Positions 1-11,128 of a stretch of 64,000 nt of DNA are shown here, piece by piece. The notes under the pieces are model-generated. The model saw only the letters and a list, made by a program, of their open reading frames with translations. It was not told the DNA's origin and searched no databases. Within the stretch, counting starts at the first letter, position 1. Every line of letters begins with the position of its first letter. Both the position numbers and the translations under genes were made by a program. Location: the NCBI RefSeq assembly GCF_008806975.1, contig NZ_CP031728.1:5621501-5685500 (forward strand), written 5' to 3'. Origin of the DNA: Cellvibrio sp. KY-GH-1. Its GTDB lineage: Bacteria; Pseudomonadota; Gammaproteobacteria; Pseudomonadales; Cellvibrionaceae.

Positions 1-621
1 GAAGAGCTGGGAGATTTACTGTTTCAAGTTGTCTTTTATAGCCAGCTCGGTAAAGAAGAAGACCGCTTTGAATTTGAGGGAGTTGTGTCGGATCTGGCGG
101 CTAAACTAATCCGCCGCCATCCTCATGTGTTTCCTGAGGGTACCTTGCAAAGCCGTGTCGATAATCGCAACACCTTGCCGGGCGATGTAAAAGCTCGCTG
201 GGAGGCTATCAAGCAACAGGAGCGTGAAGCCAAAGGGGTGCAAGGGTTGTTGGCCGATATTCCATTGAACCTGCCAGCGCTAAGTCGTGCGGCGAAACTT
301 CAAAAGCGGGCGGCTAGTGTAGGCTTTGATTGGGATGATGTTTACGGTCCCATTGCCAAGGTGCGGGAAGAATTACTGGAAGTTGAGGCAGAGTTGGACT
401 CGGGAGACCGGCAAGCTCTGGAGGAGGAGCTGGGTGATCTGTTGTTTGCGGCGGTGAATATAGCGCGTTATATGAAAATTGATCCGGAGCAGGCCTTGCG
501 CCTCGCCAATCAGAAGTTTGAGTATCGCTTTCATTTTATTGAAAAAAGTGTGGGCCAACCCCTGGAGGAAACCTCTATTCATGAAATGAACCGGCTATGG
601 GATTTGGCTAAAATCTCTTGA
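1..621 (+). CDS. mazG: Nucleoside triphosphate pyrophosphohydrolase MazG (5' end outside window)
   Basis: MazG hydrolyses nucleoside triphosphates to monophosphates and pyrophosphate, cleaning the nucleotide pool and lowering ppGpp under stress (family knowledge). The frame is open from base 1, so the N-terminus lies outside the window and 206 residues are visible. Two MazG-type helices can be read: EELGDLLF at the first visible residues and EEELGDLLFAA at about visible residues 141-151, whose acidic residues bind Mg2+. This two-domain layout matches the enterobacterial protein of about 263 residues. An in-frame GTG at base 85 is not the real start, because conserved sequence continues upstream of it. 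The gene ends with TGA and is followed by about 225 bp of AT-rich DNA without an obvious terminator. Confidence 0.93.
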   Translation, partial: EELGDLLFQVVFYSQLGKEEDRFEFEGVVSDLAAKLIRRHPHVFPEGTLQSRVDNRNTLPGDVKARWEAIKQQEREAKGVQGLLADIPLNLPALSRAAKLQKRAASVGFDWDDVYGPIAKVREELLEVEAELDSGDRQALEEELGDLLFAAVNIARYMKIDPEQALRLANQKFEYRFHFIEKSVGQPLEETSIHEMNRLWDLAKIS

Positions 622-846
622 TGTTTTTCCCTGTAAAAACCCATTTTTACACCAATTCATTAGTTGAATTGTTGTCGCTTAAGTTAGCATAAAGTAATAA
701 AACGTTTTTTTTTGATAGCTTTTTGTTTAATGTTAACGCTTTCAAAAGCAGCTATGATTCAACCATCGATGAGTGATTTACGCATCATTTCTTTCTTAAT
801 ATACGGCGCTCCGCAGTAATAATAACAACAGCAAAGTGAGGTTTCT

Positions 847-2106
847 TTGGATCGGCAAGAAGTAAAGCCGGGCTATGTGGATAAGCGTCTGAGTACTATC
901 AAAATCCACATCTCAGAGCTGAAAATAGGCATGTTTGTGTCCAGGCTTGATCGCGACTGGCAGGAAACACCGTTTCTGATGCAAGGCTTTATGATTGAAA
1001 GCCTGGATGATATAGACGCCGTAGCGGAATACTCTGAACATGTCTGGATAGATGCGGTGCGCGAAGAGTGGATTCCCCCGGAGGAGCGGGGTGTCGCTGG
1101 TCCTCCCATTCCGAAAGTTAAATCCTACATCAACAAAATCGACGCCCAAAAGGAGCATCAAGCTGCTTTAGGGGTTTTTCGCGAAGCTAAAAAGCTTACC
1201 AAATCCCTGCTAGATGATGCCCGCCTTGGAGGGGTGGTTAATACAGAACAAGCAAAGTCAACGGTTAAAGATTGTGTGGGTAGTATATTGCGGAACCCGG
1301 ACGCTCTTATCTGGATGTCGCGTATGCGCAATGAGGATGAATATACGTCCGAGCATTGCCTCAACGTGTGCATTCTCTCGATTGCTTTTGGCCGTCACTT
1401 AGGCATGAGTGAGTCGGAGCTGGAAAAATTAGGCTTGTGCGGGTTATTACACGACGTAGGCAAGATGCGTGTTCCCTCGAATGTGCTTAACAAGCGTGAA
1501 GAACTGACTGATAAAGAATTTAATATCATCAAGGCCCATACTGTGCATGGTCGCAACTTGTTGATGTCGTCACCGGGTATTCCCAATGCAACGGTAGACG
1601 TTGCCTACAGCCACCATGAACGTGTTGATGGTTCCGGCTATCCGCGAAAGCTGAAGGCTGCAGGTATTTCTGATTTTGCGCGAATTATCGCTATTGTTGA
1701 TGCTTATGATGCAATGACGGGGGATCGCTGTTATTCGCGTGCGATTCCAGGAACCGATGCGCTCAAACGAATTTTTGATGAACGCGGTAAGCATTTTGAT
1801 GAGCGTCTCGCTCTCGAGTTCATTAAATGCGTCGGCCTTTATCCTCCCGGTAGTATTGTTGAGCTCATCAATGGATTGGTGGGAATCGTTCTGGAAACCA
1901 ACTACCGCTATCGTCATTTGCCTAAAATTATTGTGGTTAAAGATTTGAATAAGCCGTTGGAAAAGGAATTGATCCTTAATCTTGTGGATGTCGAGCAAAA
2001 AACCCTTGATAAAACCCACTTAATTAAACGTGCATTGTGCGATGGGACTCATGGGATACGTCTACGCGATTACCGGGAGAAAGGCTTGACCTTTACTTAT
2101 GGTTAG
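847..2106 (+). CDS. HD-GYP domain cyclic-di-GMP phosphodiesterase with N-terminal DUF3391
   Basis: Predicted to hydrolyse cyclic-di-GMP, which controls the motile-to-sessile switch. The 419-residue protein has a DUF3391-like N-terminus (about residues 15-140) and a C-terminal HD-GYP domain. The catalytic HD pair is H202-D203 in LLHDVGK, the HHExxDGxGYP motif starts at H256, and IVDAYDAMTGDRCY follows, so the metal-binding set looks intact and an active enzyme is likely. The start is TTG at 847, preceded by GTGAGG at 836-841; the next ATG would remove part of the conserved DUF3391 region. There is no signal peptide or membrane segment, so it is cytoplasmic. It is a single gene. The input controlling it cannot be seen. 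Confidence 0.9.
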   Translation: MDRQEVKPGYVDKRLSTIKIHISELKIGMFVSRLDRDWQETPFLMQGFMIESLDDIDAVAEYSEHVWIDAVREEWIPPEERGVAGPPIPKVKSYINKIDAQKEHQAALGVFREAKKLTKSLLDDARLGGVVNTEQAKSTVKDCVGSILRNPDALIWMSRMRNEDEYTSEHCLNVCILSIAFGRHLGMSESELEKLGLCGLLHDVGKMRVPSNVLNKREELTDKEFNIIKAHTVHGRNLLMSSPGIPNATVDVAYSHHERVDGSGYPRKLKAAGISDFARIIAIVDAYDAMTGDRCYSRAIPGTDALKRIFDERGKHFDERLALEFIKCVGLYPPGSIVELINGLVGIVLETNYRYRHLPKIIVVKDLNKPLEKELILNLVDVEQKTLDKTHLIKRALCDGTHGIRLRDYREKGLTFTYG

Positions 2107-2130
2107 CTCACGTTAATTGGAGTTCATTTG

Positions 2131-2165
2131 AAAAAATTAGAGGCGCAATTGGCGCCTTTAATTTT
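2131..2165. terminator. Bidirectional terminator-like hairpin between HD-GYP gene and rluE
   Basis: The stem AGGCGC / GCGCCT (2141-2146 and 2152-2157) is flanked by an A-rich run on the left and TTTAATTTT on the right. It can therefore end transcripts from both convergent genes. Confidence 0.6.
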
Positions 2166-2191
2166 GGGGGGAGGAGATGCAGGTGTAAAAA

Positions 2192-3031
2192 TTACTTGGG
2201 GGTGAGTGTAATTTTTCGTTTTGGTTTTTGAATCACTAGTGTTTGGTTTGTTGTGTTAGGTGTTTTGGTTGGCGATTTAGCTTGTGTGTCCTTGGTTGCC
2301 ACCTTATTGCGCGCAGGAGTTGTTGCCGCTTGATTTTGCCCTCCTGATTTCTTGCTTCCCTGATTGTCAGTCATTTTTTGAGAGGCATTGATACCGCGGC
2401 CTGTGGACGCCCCTTTACTGATTTTATCTGCCTGCTTTTGCGACTGACTTTGTTTAGGACGAACGTGTTGAGTGGCTGATGTTTTAGGTAAATGAATGGT
2501 TTCGACTTTGTATTTACCTTGCTCAATACCTTCAAGTGTCCAGTTGCCGATTTTTACCCTTACAAGACGCAGGGTCGGGTGGCCTACGGCAGCAGTCATT
2601 CGGCGTACCTGGCGGTTACGTCCCTCCGTAATCACAACTTCCATCCACTGGGTGGGTATATTGGCTCGTTCACGAATGGGTGGGTTCCGCTCCCATAGTT
2701 TCGGCGGGGGAATCAAACGCACCTCGGCGGGTTGCGTCATTCCATCGTTGAGTTCCACGCCTTGGCGTAACTTGGTGAGTGCATAACTATTTGGGGCGCC
2801 CTCTACCTGAACCCAATAAGATTTAGGCAGTTTGTGTGCTGGATGAGCAATGTGATGTTGCAACTGACCGTCATCAGTTAAAAGTAATAATCCCTCTGAA
2901 TCGTGATCCAGGCGCCCCGCCGGGTATACATGGGGAATCTTGATATAGTCCTTCAACGTTGGGCGCCCCTCGCCATCGGTGAATTGGGAGAGCACGCCAA
3001 AAGGTTTATTGAACAGAATTAGTGAGGCCAT
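2192..3031 (-). CDS. rluE: 23S rRNA pseudouridine synthase RluE with long basic C-terminal tail
   Basis: RsuA-family pseudouridine synthase. RluE makes the pseudouridine in 23S rRNA helix 89 (position 2457 in E. coli). The first ~180 residues follow the RluE pattern closely: [14 protein letters not shown] near the N-terminus, the catalytic-aspartate motif [15 protein letters not shown] at about residues 38-52, [14 protein letters not shown], and [21 protein letters not shown]. The S4 domain found in RsuA is absent, as in RluE. The C-terminal ~90 residues are low-complexity, rich in K, Q, T, N and S, have no counterpart in E. coli RluE (217 residues), and are probably disordered and RNA-binding. 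ATG at 3029-3031 is the natural start. The gene is divergent from icd. Confidence 0.88.
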   Translation of the reverse strand: MASLILFNKPFGVLSQFTDGEGRPTLKDYIKIPHVYPAGRLDHDSEGLLLLTDDGQLQHHIAHPAHKLPKSYWVQVEGAPNSYALTKLRQGVELNDGMTQPAEVRLIPPPKLWERNPPIRERANIPTQWMEVVITEGRNRQVRRMTAAVGHPTLRLVRVKIGNWTLEGIEQGKYKVETIHLPKTSATQHVRPKQSQSQKQADKISKGASTGRGINASQKMTDNQGSKKSGGQNQAATTPARNKVATKDTQAKSPTKTPNTTNQTLVIQKPKRKITLTPK

Positions 3032-3262
3032 AACACACAGATACCAAAATCAGGGGCTAACAAAAGCGGGATTTTATCCGAGATTGGCCTTATCGCCAAA
3101 GCAACATAACCCATGCATAAACGCCGCCTTAGGTGTAGAATCGCCGACGCTCTGGCAAGGGGTAGTTGTTCCCTGTGGCGGGGCTCTTTTTCTAAATTTT
3201 CATACTCGTAAATGGTAGAGCTCACAAGGCCGAGCCGCATGAATTGATGGAGCCATCTTTAA

Positions 3263-5488
<2,226 letters not shown>

Positions 5489-5520
5489 GCAAAGTTCAGC
5501 CTTAGTCGGATTGCTCTACA

Positions 5521-5557
5521 AAAAGCCTCTGGTGGAAACACGAGAGGCTTTTTTTTG
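5521..5557 (+). terminator. Intrinsic terminator of icd
   Basis: A 10-bp perfect stem AAAAGCCTCT / AGAGGCTTTT (5522-5531 and 5544-5553) with a 12-nt loop ends in eight T residues. It lies 32 bp after the icd stop codon and can also act on the opposite strand behind cspD because of the leading A run. Confidence 0.93.
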
Positions 5558-5583
5558 CATATTAATTACGTTGAGGCGCTATT

Positions 5584-5835
5584 TCACGCAGGAATAGGGT
5601 TTGTTCGTTCGCTAAATTGCGGGCTGGCATTGGCTGGTGCAGAGATATTGACTGCGTGGAGCCCTTTATCCCCTTTAGTTATCTCGAAAGTTACCTGTTG
5701 GCCCGCCTTGAGGGTCTTATAACCCTCCATGGTTATGGCTGAATAGTGTGCAAATAAGTCCTCACCGCCTTCATCCGCAAGAATAAAGCCGTAACCTTTT
5801 GCGTTATTAAACCATTTGACTGTGCCTGTTGGCAT
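5584..5835 (-). CDS. cspD: Cold-shock domain protein CspD
   Basis: Small single-stranded nucleic-acid-binding protein; CspD in E. coli is a stationary-phase inhibitor of DNA replication. The 83-residue product starts MPTGTVKWFNNAKGYGFI and contains the RNP1-like motif KGYGFI and the RNP2-like motif DLFAHYS, together with TLKAGQQVTFEI. The ATG at 5833-5835 is chosen over a longer frame reaching 5880, because the cold-shock fold begins here and an AAGGA lies 9 bp upstream. Its place next to clpS and clpA is conserved across gammaproteobacteria, which supports cspD over other csp paralogues. Confidence 0.9.
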   Translation of the reverse strand: MPTGTVKWFNNAKGYGFILADEGGEDLFAHYSAITMEGYKTLKAGQQVTFEITKGDKGLHAVNISAPANASPQFSERTNPIPA

Positions 5836-6189
5836 GATTTGGAATCCTTCTGCCCGAGTGATGCCCTTGAAAAACATCACTGTCGTTATTATTGTCCCAA
5901 GTACTGCAATTGCTCGGGGTCATGGACGAGAGATTTACCTAGAGGGACTAGTGCATTTAACTTATGCTTTTAAGCGGCCAAGTATTTTATTGTTATTTGC
6001 GATAAGTGCCCCAATCTAAGCAAAGTGCCGTATTAATGTGCATCGGCGCTCTTTTTTTATCCAACAATTGACCCAAAGTCAAGCATTTATCCTGTATTTG
6101 CGTCGATTGGGATGGATTAGGGCTTGTTATGCCGATGGGTTACAATACGTTTAAACATCCAATCATTTTTTATTTTGTATTAAATCTCT
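5836..6189. other. 354-bp divergent intergenic region between cspD and clpS
   Basis: No convincing protein gene is present. It must hold the leftward cspD promoter and the rightward clpS promoter, but I could not assign -35/-10 boxes with confidence. A terminator-like hairpin on the + strand (6024-6058) splits the region. A 67-codon frame at 5816-6019 partly overlaps cspD antisense and has no recognisable features. Confidence 0.6.
6024..6058 (+). terminator. Terminator-like hairpin upstream of clpS
   Basis: AGTGCCG (6024-6030) pairs with CGGCGCT (6044-6050, one G-T pair), followed by C and seven T residues. No + strand gene precedes it, so it would end either an unannotated small transcript or a leader of clpS. 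Confidence 0.45.
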
Positions 6190-6561
6190 ATGGGCAATCT
6201 CCACAAGCTTCAACTAACCTTAGGTAAAGATGATGACAATTCTGCCGATGAATCGGATGGCGGTCTTGCTGTAGTAACATCAAAACCCAAGTTAAAGCGG
6301 CCACCTATGTACAAGGTGGTATTACTGAATGATGACTACACACCCATGGATTTCGTGGTGGAAATTTTGGAAGTGTTTTTTTCCATGTCGCGCGAAAAAG
6401 CTACCCATGTGATGTTAACGGTACATGTTCACGGCAAAGCAGTTTGTGGTATCTATACTCGTGATATTGCTGAAACTAAAGCGGCGCAAGTGAATCAATA
6501 TGCAAGAGAGAATCAACATCCGCTGTTATGTGAAATTGAAGCGGTTGAAGATGAGCAGTAA
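6190..6561 (+). CDS. clpS: ATP-dependent Clp protease adaptor ClpS
   Basis: ClpS is the N-recognin of the bacterial N-degron pathway. It binds proteins with N-terminal Leu, Phe, Trp or Tyr and delivers them to ClpA-ClpP. The 123-residue protein has a variable acidic N-terminal ~35 residues, which in this family enters the ClpA pore. The folded domain follows: [20 protein letters not shown] (the substrate-pocket segment), then [33 protein letters not shown]. Length and motifs are standard. It is followed after 44 bp by clpA, as in most gammaproteobacteria, so co-transcription is likely. Confidence 0.96.
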   Translation: MGNLHKLQLTLGKDDDNSADESDGGLAVVTSKPKLKRPPMYKVVLLNDDYTPMDFVVEILEVFFSMSREKATHVMLTVHVHGKAVCGIYTRDIAETKAAQVNQYARENQHPLLCEIEAVEDEQ

Positions 6562-6605
6562 GTCGTAAAGAAGTTATTTTTGTTGGTTAGAAGAGGGTAG
6601 GCGCA

Positions 6606-8903
6606 ATGTTAAGTAAAGATCTGGAAGTAACCTTAAATCTTGCTTTCAAAGGTGCGCGCTCCAAGCGACACGAATTCATGACCGTTGAGCATTTGTTACT
6701 CGCGCTCATCGATAATGATTCGGCGGCAAATGTATTACGCGCTTGCGGTGCTGATTTAATTAGTTTACGCAAAGAATTAATCGAGTTTGTCGATTCCACC
6801 ACTCCACTTATCCCTGAAAATGACAGCGAGCGTGAAACCCAGCCAACACTCGGGTTCCAGCGCGTACTGCAACGCGCAGTATTCCATGTTCAATCTTCCG
6901 GCAAACAAGAAGTTACTGGTGCAAATGTATTGGTGGCTATCTTTAGTGAGCAAGAAAGCCAGGCCGTTTATTACCTGAAACAACAAAGCATTGCCCGAAT
7001 AGATGTGGTCAACTTCATCACTCACGGTATTCACAAAGTGGCTGGCAATAATGATCACAGCAGTGATCATCACCATAATTCGCAAGAAGGGCAGGACGAG
7101 GAATCTGCTACAGGCGAATCCGCCGCACAAAGTCCGTTGGAAAATTTTGCTACCAATCTCAATGAAGCAGCGATGCAAGGGCGGATCGATCCGTTAGTGG
7201 GGCGCGAGTTTGAGGTGGAGCGCGTTTGCCAGATTCTCTCTCGCCGCCGTAAAAACAACCCTTTGCTGGTTGGGGAGTCGGGTGTAGGAAAAACGGCGAT
7301 TGCAGAGGGGTTGGCCAAACGTATCGTTGATGGTGATGTTCCTGAATCCCTGGCAGACAGCATTGTATTTTCGTTGGATATGGGGGCTTTGTTAGCTGGG
7401 ACCAAGTATCGTGGCGACTTCGAAAAGCGTTTCAAAAGCTTGTTAAATGAACTGAAGAAGCAAAAAAATTCGATTTTATTTATCGATGAAATTCATACCA
7501 TTATTGGTGCCGGTGCTGCATCGGGCGGTGTGATGGATGCCTCTAACTTGTTGAAACCATTGCTATCATCCGGCGAAATTCGCTGTATGGGCTCCACGAC
7601 CTATCAGGAATTCCGCGGAATTTTTGATAAAGATCGTGCGCTCTCTCGCCGCTTCCAGAAGGTGGATGTGAATGAGCCAACAGTCGATGAAACCTATCAG
7701 ATTCTCAAAGGGCTTAAGAGCCGTTTTGAAAAGCATCACAACTTGCGTTACACCGATGCCGCTTTGCGTGCAGCCGCGGAACTGGCCGAGCGCTATATCA
7801 ATGACCGTTTCTTACCGGACAAGGCGATTGATGTAATTGATGAAGCAGGGGCGTACCAACAATTGCTTGCGCCAAGCAAACGTAAGAAAACGATTGGTGT
7901 TACTGATGTAGAAAATGTGGTTGCCAAAATTGCGCGCATACCTCCAAAAAGTGTGTCTTCTTCTGATAAAGAGCAATTGCGCAAACTTGATCAGAATTTG
8001 AAGATGACTGTGTTTGGCCAGGATGAGGCAATTGACACCTTGGCCACAGCCATCAAATTGTCACGAGCAGGGCTGGGTTCGGCAGAAAAGCCAATTGGCT
8101 CCTTCCTGTTTGCTGGTCCTACGGGCGTAGGTAAAACGGAAGTTTGTCGTCAACTTGCTAAATGCATGGGGATGGAGTTGGTACGCTTTGATATGTCTGA
8201 ATATATGGAGCGTCACACGGTATCGCGCTTGATTGGTGCGCCTCCTGGTTATGTGGGGTTTGATCAGGGTGGATTGTTAACGGATGCAATCACCAAGCAA
8301 CCGCACTGCGTTTTGTTGCTGGATGAGATTGAGAAGGCGCATCCAGAGGTTTTCAACTTGCTGTTGCAGGTTATGGATCACGGCACCCTTACTGACAACA
8401 ATGGGCGCAAGGCGGATTTCCGCAACGTAATTTTGATTATGACTACTAACGCCGGTGCGGAGGTGATGAGTCGTGCCTCGATAGGTTTCACTCATCAGGA
8501 TCACGCTACTGACGGTATGGAAGCTATCAAGAAAATGTTTACGCCTGAATTCCGCAACCGTCTGGATGCGATTGTGCAGTTTGCTTCTCTGACGTTGAAT
8601 ACCATTAAAACTGTGGTTGACAAGTTCCTGATGGAGTTACAGACCCAGCTGGATGATAAGCATGTCACTCTGGAAATTAGTGATGAAGCTCGTGAGTGGC
8701 TGGCGATTCATGGTTATGATGTGAAAATGGGAGCCCGCCCAATGGCTCGCTTAATTCAAGACAAGCTTAAAAAGCCCCTGGCGGAGGAGATCCTTTTCGG
8801 AACCTTATCTAGTGGTGGTGGAACAGTAGATGTAGATGTTGATCCGATAGAGGATAAAATCACTATCGAGGTCAAAGCCAAGCAGGCTGCGCAGCCAGCC
8901 TGA
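6606..8903 (+). CDS. clpA: ATP-dependent Clp protease ATP-binding subunit ClpA
   Basis: AAA+ unfoldase that pairs with the ClpP peptidase and degrades N-degron and ssrA-tagged proteins. The 765 residues contain an N-terminal Clp-N double repeat (about 1-145), an acidic and His-rich linker, a first AAA+ domain with Walker A GESGVGKT starting at G223, and a second AAA+ domain with Walker A GPTGVGKT starting at G504. SIGFTHQD near residue 625 matches the IGF/IGL loop that docks on ClpP. No large coiled-coil middle domain is present, which separates it from ClpB. The gene starts with ATG after GAGGGTAGGCGCA. clpP is not in this window. Confidence 0.96.
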   Translation: MLSKDLEVTLNLAFKGARSKRHEFMTVEHLLLALIDNDSAANVLRACGADLISLRKELIEFVDSTTPLIPENDSERETQPTLGFQRVLQRAVFHVQSSGKQEVTGANVLVAIFSEQESQAVYYLKQQSIARIDVVNFITHGIHKVAGNNDHSSDHHHNSQEGQDEESATGESAAQSPLENFATNLNEAAMQGRIDPLVGREFEVERVCQILSRRRKNNPLLVGESGVGKTAIAEGLAKRIVDGDVPESLADSIVFSLDMGALLAGTKYRGDFEKRFKSLLNELKKQKNSILFIDEIHTIIGAGAASGGVMDASNLLKPLLSSGEIRCMGSTTYQEFRGIFDKDRALSRRFQKVDVNEPTVDETYQILKGLKSRFEKHHNLRYTDAALRAAAELAERYINDRFLPDKAIDVIDEAGAYQQLLAPSKRKKTIGVTDVENVVAKIARIPPKSVSSSDKEQLRKLDQNLKMTVFGQDEAIDTLATAIKLSRAGLGSAEKPIGSFLFAGPTGVGKTEVCRQLAKCMGMELVRFDMSEYMERHTVSRLIGAPPGYVGFDQGGLLTDAITKQPHCVLLLDEIEKAHPEVFNLLLQVMDHGTLTDNNGRKADFRNVILIMTTNAGAEVMSRASIGFTHQDHATDGMEAIKKMFTPEFRNRLDAIVQFASLTLNTIKTVVDKFLMELQTQLDDKHVTLEISDEAREWLAIHGYDVKMGARPMARLIQDKLKKPLAEEILFGTLSSGGGTVDVDVDPIEDKITIEVKAKQAAQPA

Positions 8904-8929
8904 TTAAATTGTTGTCATTGTTAGAACGC

Positions 8930-8957
8930 AAAAGCCGCACGTGAGTGCGGCTTTTTG
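8930..8957 (+). terminator. Intrinsic terminator of clpA
   Basis: AAAAGCCGCAC / GTGCGGCTTTT with a GTGA loop is followed by T-rich sequence, 27 bp after the clpA stop. The A run at the left allows it to work for infA on the opposite strand. Confidence 0.92.
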
Positions 8958-8999
8958 TTTTTGCGTAACTGCTTTTTTGGAAGCGAGAAGTTCTGGGTA

Positions 9000-9218
9000 T
9001 TAGCGGGCGCGATAGGTAATTCGGCCTTTGGTCAGGTCATAGGGAGTCATCTCAACCTTGACCTTATCTCCTGTCAGAATGCGGATGTAGTTTTTGCGCA
9101 TCTTGCCAGAGATGTGGGCAATTACCACATGTCCATTTTCCAGTTTTACGCGAAAGGTGGTGTTGGGGAGGGTATCAACCACTTCACCGTCAAATTCAAT
9201 GCAATCGTCTTTTGCCAT
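9000..9218 (-). CDS. infA: Translation initiation factor IF-1
   Basis: IF-1 binds the ribosomal A site and helps IF-2 and IF-3 assemble the 30S initiation complex. The 72-residue protein is a single S1/OB-fold: [19 protein letters not shown], then [40 protein letters not shown] and the terminal KGRITYR. Length is exactly that of the family. It is convergent with clpA and separated by about 180 bp from bpt upstream, so it probably has its own promoter. The pairing with clpA, bpt and aat is a conserved gammaproteobacterial order. Confidence 0.97.
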   Translation of the reverse strand: MAKDDCIEFDGEVVDTLPNTTFRVKLENGHVVIAHISGKMRKNYIRILTGDKVKVEMTPYDLTKGRITYRAR

Positions 9219-9397
9219 GCGGCAGCTTCCTCAGGGTTTCAATAGTTCTTGTCTATCACGGCAAGGTAATAGAGGGGGGTAAAAAAATAGGCGTGAATTG
9301 TGCCTTAATTAACCAGAGCCGCCAAGTGGAATAAGGTAGAAAAGCGGGTTTTGCCGCTGCTTTCGGCCTGTATTGGTGAAAATGAGGATTTAATTGC

Positions 9398-10105
9398 TCA
9401 GTTAAGCCGCATCCAGCGACGGTTTACGAGCAGTTCCAGGGGGCGATACTGGGTTTTATAGTTCATCTTCTCACAATCCTTAATCCAGTATCCTAAATAG
9501 AGGTAATCCAGATCCATGGTTCGTGCTTTGTCTATCTGCGCCAGAATTGCGAACTTGCCCAGGCTGCGATGCTCTTCGGCGGGATCGTAAAAGGTATAGA
9601 CGGCTGATAAACCATCCCCCAATTGATCGCAAACAGAAAGACCTATCAACCTGCCTTCGTGACGCAGTTCTATGTATTGGGTAATGCCCCATTCGCTGGT
9701 GAGAAACGCTTTATATTGCTCCTCGGATGGAGGATACATATCGCCATCCTGATGGCGCCCTTCGATGTATCGCGCATAGAGGTTGTAATGCTCAACGGTA
9801 TTGATGTTATAGGTGATATGTAGCGCTAAATCGTTATTGCGCTGTAAACACCGACGTTGAGTGCGATTGGGTCTAAATAATTTAACGGGAATTCGGCAGG
9901 AAACACAGGCCTGGCAACGCAAGCACTGCGGACGATACAAGTGGGCTCCACTGCGACGAAATCCCAACTGTGATAATTGGGTGTAAAGCGATGGATCTAT
10001 TTTCGCATCCGGATCGACAAAAACCGTAGTGGCTTCCTGCCCATCCAGATAACTGCAGGGGTGTGGCTGAGTGGCAAATAATTTTAATGTTGATAAGTCG
10101 GACAT
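9398..10105 (-). CDS. bpt: Aspartate/glutamate leucyltransferase (N-degron pathway)
   Basis: Transfers leucine from Leu-tRNA to N-terminal Asp or Glu of proteins, making them ClpS substrates. The gene is also called ate and is related to eukaryotic arginyltransferase ATE1. The 235-residue product has the N-terminal cysteine cluster typical of the family: HPCSYL near residue 17, then [11 protein letters not shown] near residues 58-68, with RPNRTQRRC following. The C-terminal half carries [20 protein letters not shown] and YLYLGYWI. The start [10 protein letters not shown] at 10105 is preferred to a frame five codons longer, because the family begins there. It lies 21 bp after aat in the same direction and the two are probably one operon. 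Confidence 0.93.
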   Translation of the reverse strand: MSDLSTLKLFATQPHPCSYLDGQEATTVFVDPDAKIDPSLYTQLSQLGFRRSGAHLYRPQCLRCQACVSCRIPVKLFRPNRTQRRCLQRNNDLALHITYNINTVEHYNLYARYIEGRHQDGDMYPPSEEQYKAFLTSEWGITQYIELRHEGRLIGLSVCDQLGDGLSAVYTFYDPAEEHRSLGKFAILAQIDKARTMDLDYLYLGYWIKDCEKMNYKTQYRPLELLVNRRWMRLN

Positions 10106-10126
10106 GACCGCCTCGCGCAAATCCGG

Positions 10127-10840
10127 TTATTCCCAAGGGGTAATTGCCAAAGTTGACCAGGGTTGGGAAGACACACTCGGCTGATGAACAAAGTTTACCA
10201 GTATTTTTTGAAACTCTTCACGGGGAATTTCGACTGCGCCCAAACTAAATAAGTGATCGTTGGCGACTTGACAATCGATCAGCTGGAAATCCCACTGGCG
10301 TAATTGCCTGACCAAATGAGCAAAACCGAATTTGGAAGCGTTGTCCGCACGACTAAACATGGACTCGCCGAAAAATACCCGCCCTAACGCCATCCCATAA
10401 AGTCCGCCAACTAATTGATTTTCCTGCCAGACTTCAACGGAGTGCGCAAAGCCGCGATGATGCAGGGCAGTGTAGCCAGCGATAATTTCCTCGCTAATCC
10501 AGGTTCCATCGGCGTAGTCGCGTGGTCCCGCGCAAGCGCGCATAACATTTTCAAAACAATTATCAAAGGTTACACGATAAATTTCTTTGCGCAGCAATTT
10601 GCGCAGACTTTTGGAAATATGGAGTTGTTCTGGATAAATCACTGTGCGCGGGCTGGGGCTCCACCACAAAATCGGATCACCCGGATTGAACCACGGAAAA
10701 ATTCCCTGGTGATAAGCCGCAAGTATCCGTTCCGGGGAAAGATCTCCACCAACAGCTAACAATCCATTGGGGTCTTCCAGTGCGTACACGGGAGGTGGAA
10801 ATTGCAGATTGTCAGTACTGAGCCAAGGGATAGAAATCAT
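10127..10840 (-). CDS. aat: Leucyl/phenylalanyl-tRNA--protein transferase
   Basis: Adds Leu or Phe from charged tRNA to proteins with N-terminal Arg or Lys, creating a ClpS degron. The 237-residue protein is of usual length and contains [21 protein letters not shown] near residue 14, [23 protein letters not shown] at about residues 43-65, and [27 protein letters not shown] around residues 145-170. All are hallmark stretches of Aat. It is transcribed before bpt. With bpt, clpS and clpA in one 4.7-kb block, nearly the whole bacterial N-degron pathway is encoded here apart from ClpP. Confidence 0.96.
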   Translation of the reverse strand: MISIPWLSTDNLQFPPPVYALEDPNGLLAVGGDLSPERILAAYHQGIFPWFNPGDPILWWSPSPRTVIYPEQLHISKSLRKLLRKEIYRVTFDNCFENVMRACAGPRDYADGTWISEEIIAGYTALHHRGFAHSVEVWQENQLVGGLYGMALGRVFFGESMFSRADNASKFGFAHLVRQLRQWDFQLIDCQVANDHLFSLGAVEIPREEFQKILVNFVHQPSVSSQPWSTLAITPWE

Positions 10841-11128
10841 GAATTTATAAAACGTAAGCCTAAAGGCGTTTGGCCTCTGTGAATTTGATGATTACCCAGT
10901 GTAGCGCAAAAATTTACATAAATAGATGCATTACTTGGCGCGTTTTTTGAGTGTAAAAGCTTAACGAGAAATCAGTCAATTAATTGTTATTACTTTTAAT
11001 ACTTGAGAAATTTAGGGCTATGCTTAGGGATAACGAGCTACCGCATTTTCCAAAGTGGGAATAACTTGAATTAATTGCTGTCTTATTGATCTGTGCTTAC
11101 CGCTTTAATCGCTAACCCGAGGTAGATT

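Noticed and set aside
5816-6019. 67-codon + strand frame between cspD and clpS
   Set aside because: It overlaps the cspD start on the other strand, has no RBS, and no meaningful sequence pattern; a non-coding RNA is more plausible than a protein.
10841-11128. Sigma-S-like -10 element GGCTATGCTT before prkA
   Set aside because: No suitable -35 spacing or supporting element was found, so it is mentioned only under prkA.
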